22,575 nucleotides of DNA. Origin: Desulfatitalea sp. UBA4791. Its GTDB lineage: Bacteria > Desulfobacterota > Desulfobacteria > Desulfobacterales > Desulfosarcinaceae. Positions 22,223 to 22,575 of the stretch are shown one piece after another (positions within the stretch are counted from its first letter, which is position 1; each line of letters starts with the position of its first letter). The notes beneath the pieces were generated by a model, which saw only the letters and a list, made by a program, of their open reading frames with translations, was not told where the DNA came from and did not search any database. The stretch covers positions 34,565 to 57,139 of the forward strand of contig DHGT01000089.1 of NCBI GenBank assembly GCA_002402905.1, written 5' to 3'. Both the position numbers and the translations under genes were made by a program.

Positions 22223-22322
22223 GTTTCAATCCACGCCCCCGCGCGGGGGGCGACGTCGTCGATGGGTTCCACAGGCACCTGGTAGGGAAAGTTTCAATCC
22301 ACGCCCCCGCGCGGGGGGCGAC

Positions 22323-22357
22323 TCCCAGAGCCGATGCAGGCCGACCAGCGCCCACTG
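22323..22357 (-). other. CRISPR spacer 34 (35 bp), near-copy of spacer 32
   Basis: It starts TCCCAGAGCCGATGC and ends CCAGCGCCCACTG. It is one base longer than spacer 32 at the plus-strand left end and otherwise identical. Confidence 0.95.
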
Positions 22358-22557
22358 GTTTCAATCCACGCCCCCGCGCGGGGGGCGACTCCTTTGGCCA
22401 GTCGCCGCTGGGCAGGCGACCCATGTTTCAATCCACGCCCCCGCGCGGGGGGCGACGCCGTCAAGCTGGCCGCGCTCGAGGCCGGGATTAAGTTTCAATC
22501 CACGCCCCCGCGCGGGGGGCGACTGGGTATCTTCGGCCAGGGCGGTGCAGTTGGCGG

Positions 22558-22575
22558 GTTTCAATCCACGCCCCC
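22558..22575 (-). repeat. partial CRISPR repeat 38 cut by the window edge
   Basis: The first 18 bases of the repeat are present (GTTTCAATCC then ACGCCCCC), so the array continues to the right. Confidence 0.97.

Larger units (their letters stand above)
20106..22575 (-). CRISPR. type I-C CRISPR array, incomplete at right edge
   Basis: There are 37 complete repeats plus 18 bp of a 38th at the window edge, and 37 spacers of 32-36 bp (34 is commonest). On the plus strand the 32-bp repeat begins GTTTCAATCCACG, has a CGCGCG-centred GC palindrome and ends GGGGGGCGAC. On the minus strand it starts GTCGCCCC and ends GTGGATTGAAAC, the well-known type I-C (Dvulg) polarity, so crRNA is expected from the minus strand, with the leader and newest spacers to the right. 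Repeats start at 20106, 20172, 20237, 20305, 20370, 20436, 20501, 20565, 20630 and so on at 64-68 bp steps, the last at 22558. All full repeats are identical except the seventh. The leader-distal end at 20106 has no degenerate repeat. No cas genes are in the window. Confidence 0.98.

Overview
The window is GC-rich bacterial chromosome. Gene content suggests a Desulfobacterota (former Deltaproteobacteria) anaerobe, probably a Desulfosarcina-like sulfate reducer: FeoA/FeoB with a FeoB-associated Cys-rich peptide, a DUF3786 Fe-S protein, a 4-hydroxybutyryl-CoA dehydratase/vinylacetyl-CoA isomerase, a stand-alone YceD protein, and a type I-C CRISPR repeat very like those of Desulfovibrio. This placement is inferred from gene content; no rRNA or tRNA was found.

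Layout. 1-2.3 kb (+): a DUF898 membrane protein and an M48 membrane metallopeptidase, a likely two-gene unit. 2.4-4.9 kb (-): a probable operon of a 3-hydroxyisobutyrate dehydrogenase-family oxidoreductase, a cation diffusion facilitator and a HIT protein. 5.0-7.4 kb: a 74-aa unknown protein (+) converging on a large MltD-like lytic transglycosylase with LysM modules (-). 7.7-9.2 kb (+): YceD, a lone MCE-domain lipoprotein and a 59-aa charged protein. 9.2-11.3 kb (-): a half-size TauE/SafE protein, a protein with a C-terminal J domain and a DtxR-family regulator. 11.4-16.5 kb (+): feoA, feoB, the FeoB-associated Cys-rich peptide and a 784-aa GAF-like protein of unknown role. 16.5-20.0 kb: DUF3786 protein (-), divergent from the abfD-like gene (+), then a crotonase-fold isomerase (+). 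20.1 kb to the window end: a CRISPR array that runs off the right edge.

How it fits together. The DtxR-type regulator and feoA are divergent. A near-perfect 16-bp palindrome resembling DtxR/IdeR boxes covers the feoA -10 region, so the regulator probably represses Fe(II) uptake when iron is replete. The abfD-like and crotonase genes handle C4/unsaturated acyl-CoA isomerisation. abfD has a strong -35 with a TetR-type palindrome just upstream; a strong terminator and a separate promoter lie between it and the crotonase gene.

The CRISPR array has 37 complete repeats (one 31 bp, the rest 32 bp), one partial repeat at the edge, and 37 spacers of 32-36 bp. Repeat polarity says crRNA is made from the minus strand, so the leader and cas genes should lie beyond the right edge. 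Two spacers are the same target captured twice with lengths differing by one base. No cas gene is inside the window. I did not find a clearly new multi-gene system; the best candidates for further work are the conserved-looking 784-aa protein attached to the Feo locus and the irregularities in the array.
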